Assembly: GCF_030519655.1 (NCBI RefSeq)
Contig: NZ_JAUMIT010000001.1
Coordinates: forward strand, 124,001 to 188,000
DNA: 64,000 bases
Direction: 5' to 3'
DNA from: Wenyingzhuangia gilva
GTDB taxonomy: Bacteria; Bacteroidota; Bacteroidia; Flavobacteriales; Flavobacteriaceae
Position 1 is the stretch's first letter. Each line of letters starts with the position of its first letter. Position numbers and translations under genes: made by a program. This document shows, in pieces, positions 39,338-47,954 of the stretch. The notes under the pieces were generated by a model. It was not told where the DNA came from. It did not search any database and saw nothing but the letters and a program-made list of their open reading frames with translations.

Positions 39338-41227
39338 TTAAAATTTATAATTGATGTTTAGGTTATAATTTCTTCCAGGCATAGGTCTTGAAACACTATA
39401 TAAATACAACTGATTAAAAATATTTTTAACCGCTAGTATAACATGTAAAGATTTGGTTCCTTTTTTTAACAACGAGACTCCTGCTCCTGCATTAAAAACA
39501 GTAAATGCATTTAACACTGCCCCGGGAGTGTCAATATTATCTTCTGTAGTATATACTTTACTCTGACTTAAATTCTGTGCATATGCTGTAAAAATATTAT
39601 TTTGATAATTTACAGTGGCATTAAATAAATGTCTAGGCACAAAAATGAGCTCTTTATTTGTCTCTGCATCTTTTGCCACAGTATAGATGTAATTTGTAGC
39701 AACATCAACAGAATGGTTTTTTGAAAAAGAATAACAAAATCCTCCAAAAAACTCAGCTCCTGTATGGAGAGATTCATTTAAGTTCATCGGTTTCCAAACT
39801 CCTGAATTATTATTTGGAGTCCAAATAATTTTGTTATCAACATTCATATAAAACAAAGTACTTTTAATTGTAAACCAATCATTTTTATATTGATAGCCTA
39901 CATCTACCTGTTTTGAATGTTCTGGAATTAAAGTTGTATTTCCTTGTCCTGGCCAATACAAATCATTTAGGGTAGGTACTCTGTAATTGGTTGAAATATT
40001 TAAAAGAATTTCATTTGTATCATTTAACGCATAATTGTTTCCCAAAGAAAAAACAGCAGGAACTGTAAAGGCAGAATTGAATTCTTTTTTTAGTTCTAAA
40101 TTATATCTCCATTGCTTAGTAAGAATAGAATTAAAACCCAACGCAAAAGCGTATTGTTCTCTTGTTTTTTCAGAAATTTGATTTGTTTTCCCTTTGATAT
40201 TTTGAAGATCTAAAAAGGCATTAATAGCGGTGTTTTTAGTTAGATGATATGTAAAATCATAATTAAACAACCATCTTTTTGACTTTCCGTAATCGTAATC
40301 TATATTGTTTTTATCACTAAAATATCGATATTCTTGAGTTAAAAACGCTGATTTAAAAACATGAGAAAACTGATTTTTCTGAACATCCCAAACTACTAAA
40401 TTACGCTGATTTAAATCTATATATTTTTCATTAGCTCCAGATGGATTTGGTAATTCTCCCGAAAACAATCTATCTCCTTTAAAACCGGTGGTATAAAAAC
40501 TTAACGAATTTCCTTCTGAAAACTGATATCCTACACTTAAATTCAATCCGTAATTTTCATAATCACCATTACTGTTTTTTAAATAATTACCATCTGTATC
40601 TTTATACCTATCGTCAATCAAATCATAATCATTATCAGATTTATTAAAATTTGCTCCTAGTTTTATTGCCCATGTTTCAGTTCCCAAATTGGTTTTGAAA
40701 AAATTAGAAGTCGTATTAAAACTTCCATAAGAACTAAACAATTGAAAGTTTTGATGTTTGTGAAAGTACAGATTATCGTTTGCATGGATAGAACCTCCAA
40801 TAGCCCCAGAACCATATTTTACAGAACCTCCTCCACTTTTAATTACAATTTCATCAGCAGTATTTAAAGACAAACTATTTAATCCTGTTTGTCCATTTCC
40901 AATAGCATTTACGTTAATTCCATTCCACAAAACAGCTGTGTTAGCTGCCGAAGTTCCTCTAAAACGAGCTGAGCTTGTCCCTCCATTTCCATAATCTCTA
41001 ATGGCTACTACAGAATTAAATCTTAAAGTTTCTGTTAGGTTTGTTGGGTTTTTTACAATATTCTCACCTGTTATAAGGGTAACTTTTTGACCAACTACAT
41101 TATTTCTTACATAAGAATCGGCCACAATGGTAACTTTACCCAAACGATTGATAGTATCATTTTGAGCTAAGGTTACAGCACACCAAAGCATGCTTATTAA
41201 AAAAAACGCATTACATAGTTTTATCAT
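39338..41227 (-). CDS. btuB: TonB-dependent vitamin B12 receptor, BtuB-like
   Basis: 629 residues with a signal peptide (~1-22). The plug domain (~30-145) has VTIVADSYVRNNVVGQKVT (early part, TonB-proximal) and the barrel runs to the final RNYNLNINYKF with its terminal Phe. No carboxypeptidase-like SusC extension is present; the length fits BtuB (~600). A cobalamin riboswitch lies directly upstream and a BtuG-like gene downstream, so the substrate is a corrinoid. Confidence 0.92.
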   Translation of the reverse strand: MIKLCNAFFLISMLWCAVTLAQNDTINRLGKVTIVADSYVRNNVVGQKVTLITGENIVKNPTNLTETLRFNSVVAIRDYGNGGTSSARFRGTSAANTAVLWNGINVNAIGNGQTGLNSLSLNTADEIVIKSGGGSVKYGSGAIGGSIHANDNLYFHKHQNFQLFSSYGSFNTTSNFFKTNLGTETWAIKLGANFNKSDNDYDLIDDRYKDTDGNYLKNSNGDYENYGLNLSVGYQFSEGNSLSFYTTGFKGDRLFSGELPNPSGANEKYIDLNQRNLVVWDVQKNQFSHVFKSAFLTQEYRYFSDKNNIDYDYGKSKRWLFNYDFTYHLTKNTAINAFLDLQNIKGKTNQISEKTREQYAFALGFNSILTKQWRYNLELKKEFNSAFTVPAVFSLGNNYALNDTNEILLNISTNYRVPTLNDLYWPGQGNTTLIPEHSKQVDVGYQYKNDWFTIKSTLFYMNVDNKIIWTPNNNSGVWKPMNLNESLHTGAEFFGGFCYSFSKNHSVDVATNYIYTVAKDAETNKELIFVPRHLFNATVNYQNNIFTAYAQNLSQSKVYTTEDNIDTPGAVLNAFTVFNAGAGVSLLKKGTKSLHVILAVKNIFNQLYLYSVSRPMPGRNYNLNINYKF

Positions 41228-41264
41228 AAATTTCCTTTGCTCCCGAAAGAATTTATATTTATGA

Positions 41265-41406
41265 TTGTGGCAGGTCTCCTGACTTGCGTCTTATTACTAC
41301 CTTCCCATTTTATAAAACAGTGGTCTAAGAATGTAACAAGCACCCTATTGGGCTAAGCTTACAGTTGCGGGGACAGTTCTTGATTTTAACAAGATTCCCT
41401 TTTAAT
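41265..41406 (-). promoter_or_regulatory. Cobalamin riboswitch
   Basis: Read on the minus strand, it contains ACTGTCCCCGCAACTGTAA near the 5' end (the conserved core) and ends with the B12 box AGTCAGGAGACCTGCC (41284-41269). The receptor gene starts 41 bp further on. When adenosyl- or other cobalamin binds, expression of the receptor and BtuG-like gene should fall. Confidence 0.95.
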
Positions 41407-41479
41407 TTTAGCTCTCAATTTCTTGAATAGCATAAAAACCAAAATCGTGGCAAATTTACGTTGTTTTTTTAGTTCTCAA

Positions 41480-42406
41480 TTATTTTTTATCAAAATAATT
41501 ACAATATCTATTTTCCAACCCTGTAGGTTCAGTAAAAACTGTAGGGTGAAATATTTTTGATAATACCACAATTCCATCTACCAATGTACTAGCAGATGAT
41601 TGCGTAAACATATCAAAATCGGCTAAATAGACTTGCTTGTTCTGTACAGCTCTTAAAGAATTCCATTCAGGTTTAGCTTCTAAAAACTTCATATCCTCTA
41701 AAGTTCTTTCTTGGGAATATCCACAAGGAGCAATGACCAAAACTTCTGGATTGTATTTTACTATTTTTTGCCAATCGATAACAATGCTATCTCCCGAAGG
41801 ATGTGATAATAAATCAATTCCTCCTGCATAGCCTATTTGATGAGGAATCCAATGTCCGCAATTAAACAATGGATCTATCCATTCTAACAACATCACACTT
41901 TTGGGCATTACCCTAGCCTCACGTTGCTTGTCAACTATATCTGCAATTTTATTCTTAAGAAAAGTAACATGGTCTTTCCCTAAAACTTCTTGATCTAAAG
42001 CTTTTGCGATGGTAATGACATTCTCAAATACATCTTCTAAAGATTGTGGAGTGATAGAAATCAATTCAGGAATCTTCTCTAATTTATGTACCGCTAAAGA
42101 GGCACATTCGGTGTCTATCTGACAAACGTCACACACATCTTGAGTAAACACTACATCAGGGGCAATTTTAGCCAAAGCAACTTCATCAACAAAATATAAA
42201 CTTTCTCCCGTGGCTTTACTATTAGAGAACAAGGTATTGATTTCGTCACTGGTATAATTTTTCCCTTCTAAAACACATCTTACCACAGGTGTTTTCTCTT
42301 TTAAAGCTATTTGTGGACACTCAAACGTAATTCCATCTAACAAATTTTGCAAACCCAAATCATAGATAATTTGAGTAACTGCTGGCATAAAAGAAGACAC
42401 TTTCAT
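41480..42406 (-). CDS. BtuF-like cobalamin-binding protein without signal peptide
   Basis: 308 residues with the helical-backbone metal-receptor fold of BtuF: opening VSSFMPAVTQIIYDLGLQ, then PDVVFTQDVCDVC (~91-103), WIDPLFNCGHWIPHQI and the C-terminal STLVDGIVVLSKI. No signal peptide or lipobox is visible, so it should stay in the cytoplasm, unlike true BtuF. Cysteine-rich CDVCQIDTEC is typical of this subgroup. It lies just upstream of the riboswitch and divergent from cobU. It may store or hand over corrinoid inside the cell (inference). Confidence 0.85.
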   Translation of the reverse strand: MKVSSFMPAVTQIIYDLGLQNLLDGITFECPQIALKEKTPVVRCVLEGKNYTSDEINTLFSNSKATGESLYFVDEVALAKIAPDVVFTQDVCDVCQIDTECASLAVHKLEKIPELISITPQSLEDVFENVITIAKALDQEVLGKDHVTFLKNKIADIVDKQREARVMPKSVMLLEWIDPLFNCGHWIPHQIGYAGGIDLLSHPSGDSIVIDWQKIVKYNPEVLVIAPCGYSQERTLEDMKFLEAKPEWNSLRAVQNKQVYLADFDMFTQSSASTLVDGIVVLSKIFHPTVFTEPTGLENRYCNYFDKK

Positions 42407-42500
42407 AAAAAATAATTTTAAGATTGCTAAAGTAAATTCTTTTTACAGATATATTTTTTTAATCTTAAAAAACTTACCAATCTTTGTTCAAAAATTTGAC

Positions 42501-43004
42501 ATGATATATTATATCACAGGAGGAGAACGTTCTGGCAAAAGTAGCTATGCACAGAAATTGGCTGAAAAACTAAGTCCAAATCCTTATTACTTAGCCACTT
42601 CTAGAATTTGGGATGAAGATTTTAAAAAACGCGTAGACAGACATGTTTCTGACAGAGATGAGCGATGGACCACCCTTGAAGAAGAAAAACATTTAAGTTC
42701 TGTTATTCCAGAGAAGTCGGTGGTAGTCATTGATTGTGTTACCTTATGGCTCACCAATTTTTATACCGATACAAAATATGATGTAGCCAAAAGTTTATCA
42801 TTGGTAAAAGAGGAGTTAAGCAAGTTAAAAGAAATAAATGCCACCTTGATTATTATATCTAACGAAATAGGAATGGGGGTGCATGCCAATACCGAAATAT
42901 CAAGAAAATTCACCGAACTACAAGGTTGGGTAAATCAAGAAATTGCTACATTAAGCGACAAAGCAACCTTTATGGTTTCTGGACTTCCAATGACTTTAAA
43001 ATAA
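42501..43004 (+). CDS. cobU: Adenosylcobinamide kinase / guanylyltransferase
   Basis: 167 residues, normal size. P-loop GGERSGKSSYA at residues ~7-17, then RHVSDRDERW (~50-59, with the conserved His that takes GMP), VVIDCVTLWLTN and SNEIGMGV. It phosphorylates adenosylcobinamide and adds GMP. First gene of the cobUTSC-btuF operon; 7 bp before cobT. Confidence 0.95.
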   Translation: MIYYITGGERSGKSSYAQKLAEKLSPNPYYLATSRIWDEDFKKRVDRHVSDRDERWTTLEEEKHLSSVIPEKSVVVIDCVTLWLTNFYTDTKYDVAKSLSLVKEELSKLKEINATLIIISNEIGMGVHANTEISRKFTELQGWVNQEIATLSDKATFMVSGLPMTLK

Positions 43005-43011
43005 AATCAAC

Positions 43012-44025
43012 ATGAATTTTCAAGAAACTTTACAACATAAAATAGACACCAAAACCAAACCTTTGGGATCTTTAGGTATTTTAGAAAAAATAGCCTTTAA
43101 AGTGGGACAAATTCAACAAACCACCTCTCCTATTTTATCTAAACCTGCTATTTTGGTTTTTGCAGGAGACCATGGAATTGTAAATTCCGAACCTGTGAGT
43201 CCTTTTCCACAAGAAGTCACCACCCAAATGGTTTTTAACTTTTTAAATGGTGGAGCAGCCATCAACATATTTTGTAAACAACACCATATCCATTTAAAAA
43301 TTATTGATGCTGGTGTAAATTACGATTTCGGGAAAACTCCCCATTTAATTGATGCCAAAATCAATAAAGGAACTGCCGATTTTTCTGTACAACCAGCCAT
43401 GAGTATTGAGGATTGTAAAAAAGCAATTAACAAAGGAAAAGAATTGGTTACCAAACAATTTGCCGAGGGGACCAATGTGATTGGTTTTGGAGAAATGGGA
43501 ATTGGGAATACTTCTTCCGCCTCTTTACTAATGAGTGCATATACCAATACTGATATCAGTAAATGCGTGGGTAAAGGAACAGGATTAAACAATGATGCTA
43601 TTAGAGTAAAAACTGCTGTTTTAAGAAAATCTCAAGAAGCACATCCTAATATTACGGATCCTTTGGAGATTTTAGCCACTTTTGGAGGTTATGAAATTGC
43701 CATGATTACAGGAGCAATATTACAAGCAAAAGCATTAAACATGACCATTTTAGTTGATGGATTTATTGTGACTTCTGCTTTGTTAGCCGCCCATGACATG
43801 GAACCATCTGTAACTGATAATTGTATTTTTTCTCATTGTTCAGATGAACAAGGACACACCAAAATGTTACAATTTTTAAAAGCAGATGTCATTTTAAATA
43901 TTGGACTGCGATTAGGTGAAGGTACAGGAGCTGCTTTGGCTTATCCGTTGGTACAATCTGCCGTAAACTTTTTAAACGAAATGGCTAGTTTTGAAAGTGC
44001 TAGTGTGACCAATAAATTGAGTTAA
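43012..44025 (+). CDS. cobT: Nicotinate-nucleotide:dimethylbenzimidazole phosphoribosyltransferase
   Basis: 337 residues. Family motifs: KPLGSLGILE (~16-25), VFAGDHGIV (~50), VIGFGEMGIGNT (~155-166) and LRLGEGTGAALA near the end, with the catalytic Glu in GEGTGAA. It activates the lower base of cobalamin as its alpha-ribotide. 1 bp before cobS. Confidence 0.96.
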   Translation: MNFQETLQHKIDTKTKPLGSLGILEKIAFKVGQIQQTTSPILSKPAILVFAGDHGIVNSEPVSPFPQEVTTQMVFNFLNGGAAINIFCKQHHIHLKIIDAGVNYDFGKTPHLIDAKINKGTADFSVQPAMSIEDCKKAINKGKELVTKQFAEGTNVIGFGEMGIGNTSSASLLMSAYTNTDISKCVGKGTGLNNDAIRVKTAVLRKSQEAHPNITDPLEILATFGGYEIAMITGAILQAKALNMTILVDGFIVTSALLAAHDMEPSVTDNCIFSHCSDEQGHTKMLQFLKADVILNIGLRLGEGTGAALAYPLVQSAVNFLNEMASFESASVTNKLS

Positions 44026-44026
44026 T

Positions 44027-44779
44027 ATGAAAAAAGAAATTGCTATTTTCTTGACTGCCATTATGTTTTTCACAAGAATTCCTTGTCCTAAAAACATAGA
44101 CCATTCTCCTGAAATATTAGCCAAAAGTAGTCGATATTTTTCTTTGGTAGGAATTATAGTTGGAGCTTTTGGAGCTTTGGTGTTTTATTTAGCCGAATTT
44201 CTTTTTAACGATGCTATTTCTATACTGCTAAGTATGGCAGGAACCATTTGGATTACAGGTGCTTTTCACGAAGATGGTTTTGCAGATGTTTGCGATGGTT
44301 TTGGTGGCGGTTGGACCAAAGAAAAAATCTTAACCATTATGAAAGATTCTAGAGTGGGAACTTATGGAATTGTAGGGTTAGGATTGTTATTAGCGATTAA
44401 ATTCAATGCTTTATCCGAATTTAATATTCACACTTATATTATTGCTTTAATTTCAGGACACGCTATTAGTAGATTTGCTGCAACCACACTTATTTATACG
44501 GAACCTTATGTGCAAGATATTGATAAAAGTAAAGTAAAACCATCGGCTATTGGTATTCAATTAAAAGACGTTATCATTAGTGGAATCTTTGCCATCATTC
44601 CCTTGATTTTCTTTTTTAATTTTTATGTATTTCTTGCTTTTACTCCTGTGATGATATCAAAATACATGTTGGCAAAATATTTTCACAAATGGATTGGTGG
44701 GCATACAGGTGATTGTGCCGGTGCTACACAACAAGTTTCAGAAGTCGTCTTTTATTTAAGCTTATTAATTATTCTATGA
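44027..44779 (+). CDS. cobS: Adenosylcobinamide-GDP ribazoletransferase
   Basis: 250 residues with about six membrane segments. Motifs: FFTRIPCP (~16), GAFHEDGFADVCDGFGGG (~78-95, the Asp-rich metal site) and KDSRVGTYG. It joins the activated lower base to cobinamide-GDP. Its stop overlaps the start of cobC as ATGA. Confidence 0.96.
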   Translation: MKKEIAIFLTAIMFFTRIPCPKNIDHSPEILAKSSRYFSLVGIIVGAFGALVFYLAEFLFNDAISILLSMAGTIWITGAFHEDGFADVCDGFGGGWTKEKILTIMKDSRVGTYGIVGLGLLLAIKFNALSEFNIHTYIIALISGHAISRFAATTLIYTEPYVQDIDKSKVKPSAIGIQLKDVIISGIFAIIPLIFFFNFYVFLAFTPVMISKYMLAKYFHKWIGGHTGDCAGATQQVSEVVFYLSLLIIL

Positions 44780-45315
44780 ATCTATATTTAATAAGACATA
44801 CCACACCCGATATTGACAAAGGTATTTGCTACGGACAAGCAAACATTCCTCTTTCTGATAGCTTTGAAGAAGAATCTGATTTTTTGATTTCTAAACTAAA
44901 GAATATCAATATCCAACAAGTAATAAGTAGTCCCTTACAGAGATGTACTAACCTTGCTGCGAAAATAAAAACTGATTTTACAATAGATGACAATTTAAAA
45001 GAATTAGATTTTGGAGATTGGGAATTGATGGATTGGAATAAAATTCCACAACAAGAAATTGATCCTTGGATGAAAGATTTTGTTCACGTTCCTGTTCCTA
45101 ATGGAGAAAGTTATATGGATTTATATTTAAGAGTTTTGTCGGTTTACCAAAACATCAAAAAAGACAAAACAGCACTGGTTACTCATGCTGGGGTCATCAG
45201 AAGTATTTTAGCACACATTACAAAAACAGACTTAACAGATTCTTTTGATTTTAAAATTCCTTACGGAACTATTGTACAAATAGATACTGAAACCAACCAA
45301 TATCAAATTCTTTAA
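44776..45315 (+). CDS. cobC: Alpha-ribazole phosphatase, histidine phosphatase family
   Basis: 179 residues from the ATG at 44776, which overlaps the cobS stop by 4 bp; a longer frame would run 63 bp into cobS. Phosphohistidine motif LIRHTTP (~4-10), then GQANIPLS, SSPLQRC and VTHAGVIRSIL with the second catalytic His. It removes phosphate from alpha-ribazole phosphate or cobalamin phosphate. Confidence 0.92.
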   Translation: MNLYLIRHTTPDIDKGICYGQANIPLSDSFEEESDFLISKLKNINIQQVISSPLQRCTNLAAKIKTDFTIDDNLKELDFGDWELMDWNKIPQQEIDPWMKDFVHVPVPNGESYMDLYLRVLSVYQNIKKDKTALVTHAGVIRSILAHITKTDLTDSFDFKIPYGTIVQIDTETNQYQIL

Positions 45316-45317
45316 AC

Positions 45318-46442
45318 ATGAAGTTTTTTACACCTCTATTTATTTTATGTACCCTTATTGCTTGTCAACCCAAGGCAACTAAAAAAACAGAAAACAAGGC
45401 TCTTATCAAACCAGAATTTGCCAAAGGATTTGTGTATGAAAAATACGAAAAATACATCAAGGCTATTGTAAAAACGCCATACAAAGGAGCCACAACTCCC
45501 TATGAATATATTATTATTAAAGGAGATACGGTTATCAAGCCAAGTCATGAAAATCAAATTGTGATTCATACTCCTTTAAAAAAAATAATCGCGACTTCTA
45601 CTACTCAAATCCCTGTTTTAGAAGCCCTAAAAAGTGAAACTTTATTAAAAGGATACCCAAACACAAAGTTTGTATCTTCTCCAAAAACAAGAGCTTTAAT
45701 TGACAATGGAAGTATTATTGATGTTGGACATGAAGAACATATGAATACCGAAATGGTTTTGGATATTCAGCCTGATATCTTATTTGCTTTTGCCGTGAAC
45801 AATGTGAACAAAAATTTTACGACTTTAAAAAAAGCTGGAATCCCAATTGTGATTGATGCTAGTTGGTTAGAAGAAACTCCTTTGGGTAGAGCAGAATGGA
45901 TTAAGTTTTTTGCCTTGTTTTTAAATCAAGAAAAAGAAGCCGATTTGGTGTTTCATCAAATTGTTGATAGTTATCAAAAAGCCTTAAAAACAATTCCTAA
46001 CAACATTAATAAGCCCAATGTTTTATACGGAGGAATTTACAATGATATTTGGTACACTCCTGCTGGAGATAGTTATGTAGCACAAATTATGAAAGATGCG
46101 GGAACTAATTATTATTGGCAAAACACAGAGAGCACAGGAAGTTTGGCTTTACAATTTGAAGAAGTATTTGTTAAAGCTAAAGATGCAGATTTTTGGTTTG
46201 CTCCTGGTTATGCTCTTGATAAAAAAGCCTTAGCAAACACCAATAAACACTACACAAGTTTTAAACCTTTTAGCACCAACAATATTTATACGTACACAAA
46301 TACTATTGGTGAGACTGGTGGACTAGTATTTTTTGAATTGGGTGCCTTAAGACCCGATTTAATTCTAAAAGATTTTATTAAAATTTGTCATCCAGAGTTG
46401 TTACCTAACTATGAAACTACTTTTTTTAAGAGGTTGGAATAA
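45318..46442 (+). CDS. BtuF-like substrate-binding lipoprotein
   Basis: 374 residues. Lipobox LIAC gives lipid Cys16. Fold of metal-chelate/B12-binding proteins: KKIIATSTTQIPVLEAL (~93), then IDVGHEEHMNTEMVLDIQPDILFAF with the core of the first lobe (~133-157), and TGGLVFFELGALRPDLIL at the end. It follows cobC by 2 bp, so it is the last gene of the cob operon and most likely binds corrinoid for an ABC importer whose permease and ATPase are not in the window. Its last ~49 bp recur 1560 bp downstream. Confidence 0.9.
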   Translation: MKFFTPLFILCTLIACQPKATKKTENKALIKPEFAKGFVYEKYEKYIKAIVKTPYKGATTPYEYIIIKGDTVIKPSHENQIVIHTPLKKIIATSTTQIPVLEALKSETLLKGYPNTKFVSSPKTRALIDNGSIIDVGHEEHMNTEMVLDIQPDILFAFAVNNVNKNFTTLKKAGIPIVIDASWLEETPLGRAEWIKFFALFLNQEKEADLVFHQIVDSYQKALKTIPNNINKPNVLYGGIYNDIWYTPAGDSYVAQIMKDAGTNYYWQNTESTGSLALQFEEVFVKAKDADFWFAPGYALDKKALANTNKHYTSFKPFSTNNIYTYTNTIGETGGLVFFELGALRPDLILKDFIKICHPELLPNYETTFFKRLE

Positions 46443-46443
46443 C
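46395..46443 (+). repeat. Direct repeat A: tail of the BtuF-like gene
   Basis: 49 bp beginning GAGTTGTTACCTAAC and coding the last residues of the lipoprotein (ELLPNYETTFFKRLE plus stop). It matches 47955-48003 at 43 of 49 positions by eye. The two copies bracket the RAYT/REP segment. Confidence 0.85.
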
Positions 46444-46461
46444 CTAGACTGTCCATCTTGT

Positions 46462-46601
46462 CTGGTGCTCGAATCCTTTCGAGGACCTTATTTATTCCTT
46501 CTGTTTCTTACAAAATTTAAAGACTTAATTTCTATATCTTGCAATAACTAGCGTTTGGAAACGCTAATTATGGTAATGGTACTCGAACATTCGAGCACCA
46601 G
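46462..46601. repeat. REP-type element 1, non-coding
   Basis: The ends are inverted repeats: CTGGTGCTCGAAT (46462-46474) and ATTCGAGCACCAG (46589-46601). Each end is itself a small hairpin (GCTCGAATCCTTTCGAG at the left; ACTCGAACATTCGAG at the right). A third hairpin GCGTTTGGAAACGC is at 46551-46564. The same three parts occur around the RAYT gene. The left flank CTTATTTATTCCTT is also shared with the element at 47180, so this looks like a deletion derivative. Confidence 0.8.
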
Positions 46602-46646
46602 AGGGGGCTAGTGGGGAGCATGCAAAATTTTATAGGTTTATTATAT

Positions 46647-47162
46647 TTATAGATGTTTTGTGTCAATAGACTCACAGATATTTCGTATTATTTTTAAAAA
46701 GTTCATAAACTCAGAGCTGTAAATTATTTTATGAGTATCGCTTCCAAGTATGACAACTTCTTTTTGGACAATATAACCATTTACAAAAAATAATATCTTT
46801 AATTCTGAGTAAGTTCCTATGTCTAAAAAACCTTTGTTTTTTATCCTATCTAATTCAATTTGCTTGTTTTTTGATTCAAAAAACATGTTAATATATTTCT
46901 TAATTTTTTCAACCTTTATTTTATTAATCAAAGTAGATTTTCCTTTAAGACTGTAATTATATATAGAATCATTTATAATACTAAATTTATATTCAAACAC
47001 TTTATTAGAGTCCCAATACTTTATCTGTATACTGTCCGAACTAATATCTCTTTTATGAGGGGTTCCTTCTAAAAATTTACTTTCGAAAAATTCAATATTA
47101 AATTGATATGAAAAGGTAAAAAACATTATTAATAAGCTTCTCATTGTTGTTGTTTTCTGCAT
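46647..47162 (-). CDS. Unknown protein inside the REP segment
   Basis: 171 residues. A hydrophobic N-terminal stretch (~8-20, RSLLIMFFTFSYQF) may be a signal peptide or anchor. The rest is rich in Lys, Ile and Asn with a beta-rich middle (KYWDSNKVFEYKFSIINDSIYNY). I recognise no family. It lies between REP element 1 and the left REP of the RAYT unit, and reads in the same direction as the transposase. It could be cargo or a pre-existing gene trapped by the insertion. Confidence 0.6.
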   Translation of the reverse strand: MQKTTTMRSLLIMFFTFSYQFNIEFFESKFLEGTPHKRDISSDSIQIKYWDSNKVFEYKFSIINDSIYNYSLKGKSTLINKIKVEKIKKYINMFFESKNKQIELDRIKNKGFLDIGTYSELKILFFVNGYIVQKEVVILGSDTHKIIYSSEFMNFLKIIRNICESIDTKHL

Positions 47163-47179
47163 TTATTTCCCTACTCACT

Positions 47180-47201
47180 CTGGTGCTCGAATCCTTTCGA
47201 G
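47180..47201. repeat. Left REP of the RAYT unit
   Basis: CTGGTGCTCGAATCCTTTCG plus AG, the same hairpin as the left end of element 1 and as 47851-47872. It lies 35 bp after the stop codon of the RAYT gene. Confidence 0.8.
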
Positions 47202-47235
47202 TGCCTTTATTATTCCTTTTGTTTTTAATAAAATT

Positions 47236-47793
47236 CTAATCAAACAAATTTGTAAGTATTATTCCTCCTTCATAACTTAAATCGTCAGCATAAAAATTAT
47301 AACTACTGTTTTTCCAATATTGTGGACTTGAAACAAATCCTTCGTCAACAGGATTCTTATGTATGTAATCTATTCGTTGATTTAATTTTTTTGAGGTATT
47401 TAAAATAATAGGATGAAATCCATCTTTCCAAACCTTATATTGGTTTGCCCTTTTGGTTCTATTTGCTTCATACGCAAACTTGGCCAATATCCATTCTCTC
47501 CTGCTTTCCCCTATATCTTGTATAGCTTCAATAATTTTTTTATTGGTATATCTTTTAAAATCTCTGACAATCTCTTGTATTTCATTTTTTACAGAAGTCA
47601 CAATTAAATGAATATGGCTTGTCATATAAACATAATAGTGAACTCTTAATCCTTTTTCTTTTTTACAAAATAACAAAGACTCATCAATAATACTCATATA
47701 GTTTTGTCTTGTTAAAATATCTGTCCACTGTACAAAAGTACAGCTTATAAAAGTTGGTACAGCACTATCTATTACTTTGTATTTTTCCGACAT
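47236..47793 (-). CDS. REP-associated tyrosine transposase (RAYT)
   Basis: 185 residues, single-domain Y1/HUH transposase (IS200/IS605-like fold). The metal-binding HUH motif is MTSHIHLIV with His60 and His62. The catalytic Tyr is probably Tyr143 in IDYIHKNPVDEGFV, a segment diagnostic of RAYTs. Family members cut and rejoin single-stranded DNA at REP hairpins and spread them through genomes. Here the gene is bracketed by matching hairpins at 47180 and 47851-47950. No frameshift or stop; it appears intact. ATG at 47793. Confidence 0.9.
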   Translation of the reverse strand: MSEKYKVIDSAVPTFISCTFVQWTDILTRQNYMSIIDESLLFCKKEKGLRVHYYVYMTSHIHLIVTSVKNEIQEIVRDFKRYTNKKIIEAIQDIGESRREWILAKFAYEANRTKRANQYKVWKDGFHPIILNTSKKLNQRIDYIHKNPVDEGFVSSPQYWKNSSYNFYADDLSYEGGIILTNLFD

Positions 47794-47850
47794 CGCTTTT
47801 TTGTTCTCAATTTAATAAAACTACATTAAGCTACAAAAAAGCAATATACG

Positions 47851-47950
47851 CTGGTGCTCGAATCTTTTCGAGTACTATTATAATGCTTGCCACACACTCG
47901 CGTTAGGAAACGCTAATTACAATAAAGGTACTCGAGTATTCGAGCACCAG
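47851..47950. repeat. REP-type element 2, right side of the RAYT unit
   Basis: Begins CTGGTGCTCGAAT (47851) and ends ATTCGAGCACCAG (47938-47950). The internal hairpin GCGTTAGGAAACGC is at 47900-47913, differing from element 1 by one base in the stem-loop. It lies upstream of the RAYT gene and 4 bp before direct repeat B. Confidence 0.8.
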
Positions 47951-47954
47951 AGGG

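Noticed and set aside
41262-41460. Possible tRNA-like or CRISPR-like repeat before the TonB receptor
   Set aside because: The conserved core and B12 box identify it as a cobalamin riboswitch.
44713-44775. Longer start for cobC inside cobS
   Set aside because: The ATG at 44776 overlaps the cobS stop as ATGA and begins the conserved LYLIRHT motif; the extension is just cobS read in another frame.
46462-47950. Repeated GGTGCTCGAA motifs as a CRISPR array
   Set aside because: Copies are few, unevenly spaced, inverted to each other and tied to a RAYT gene; no cas gene is present.
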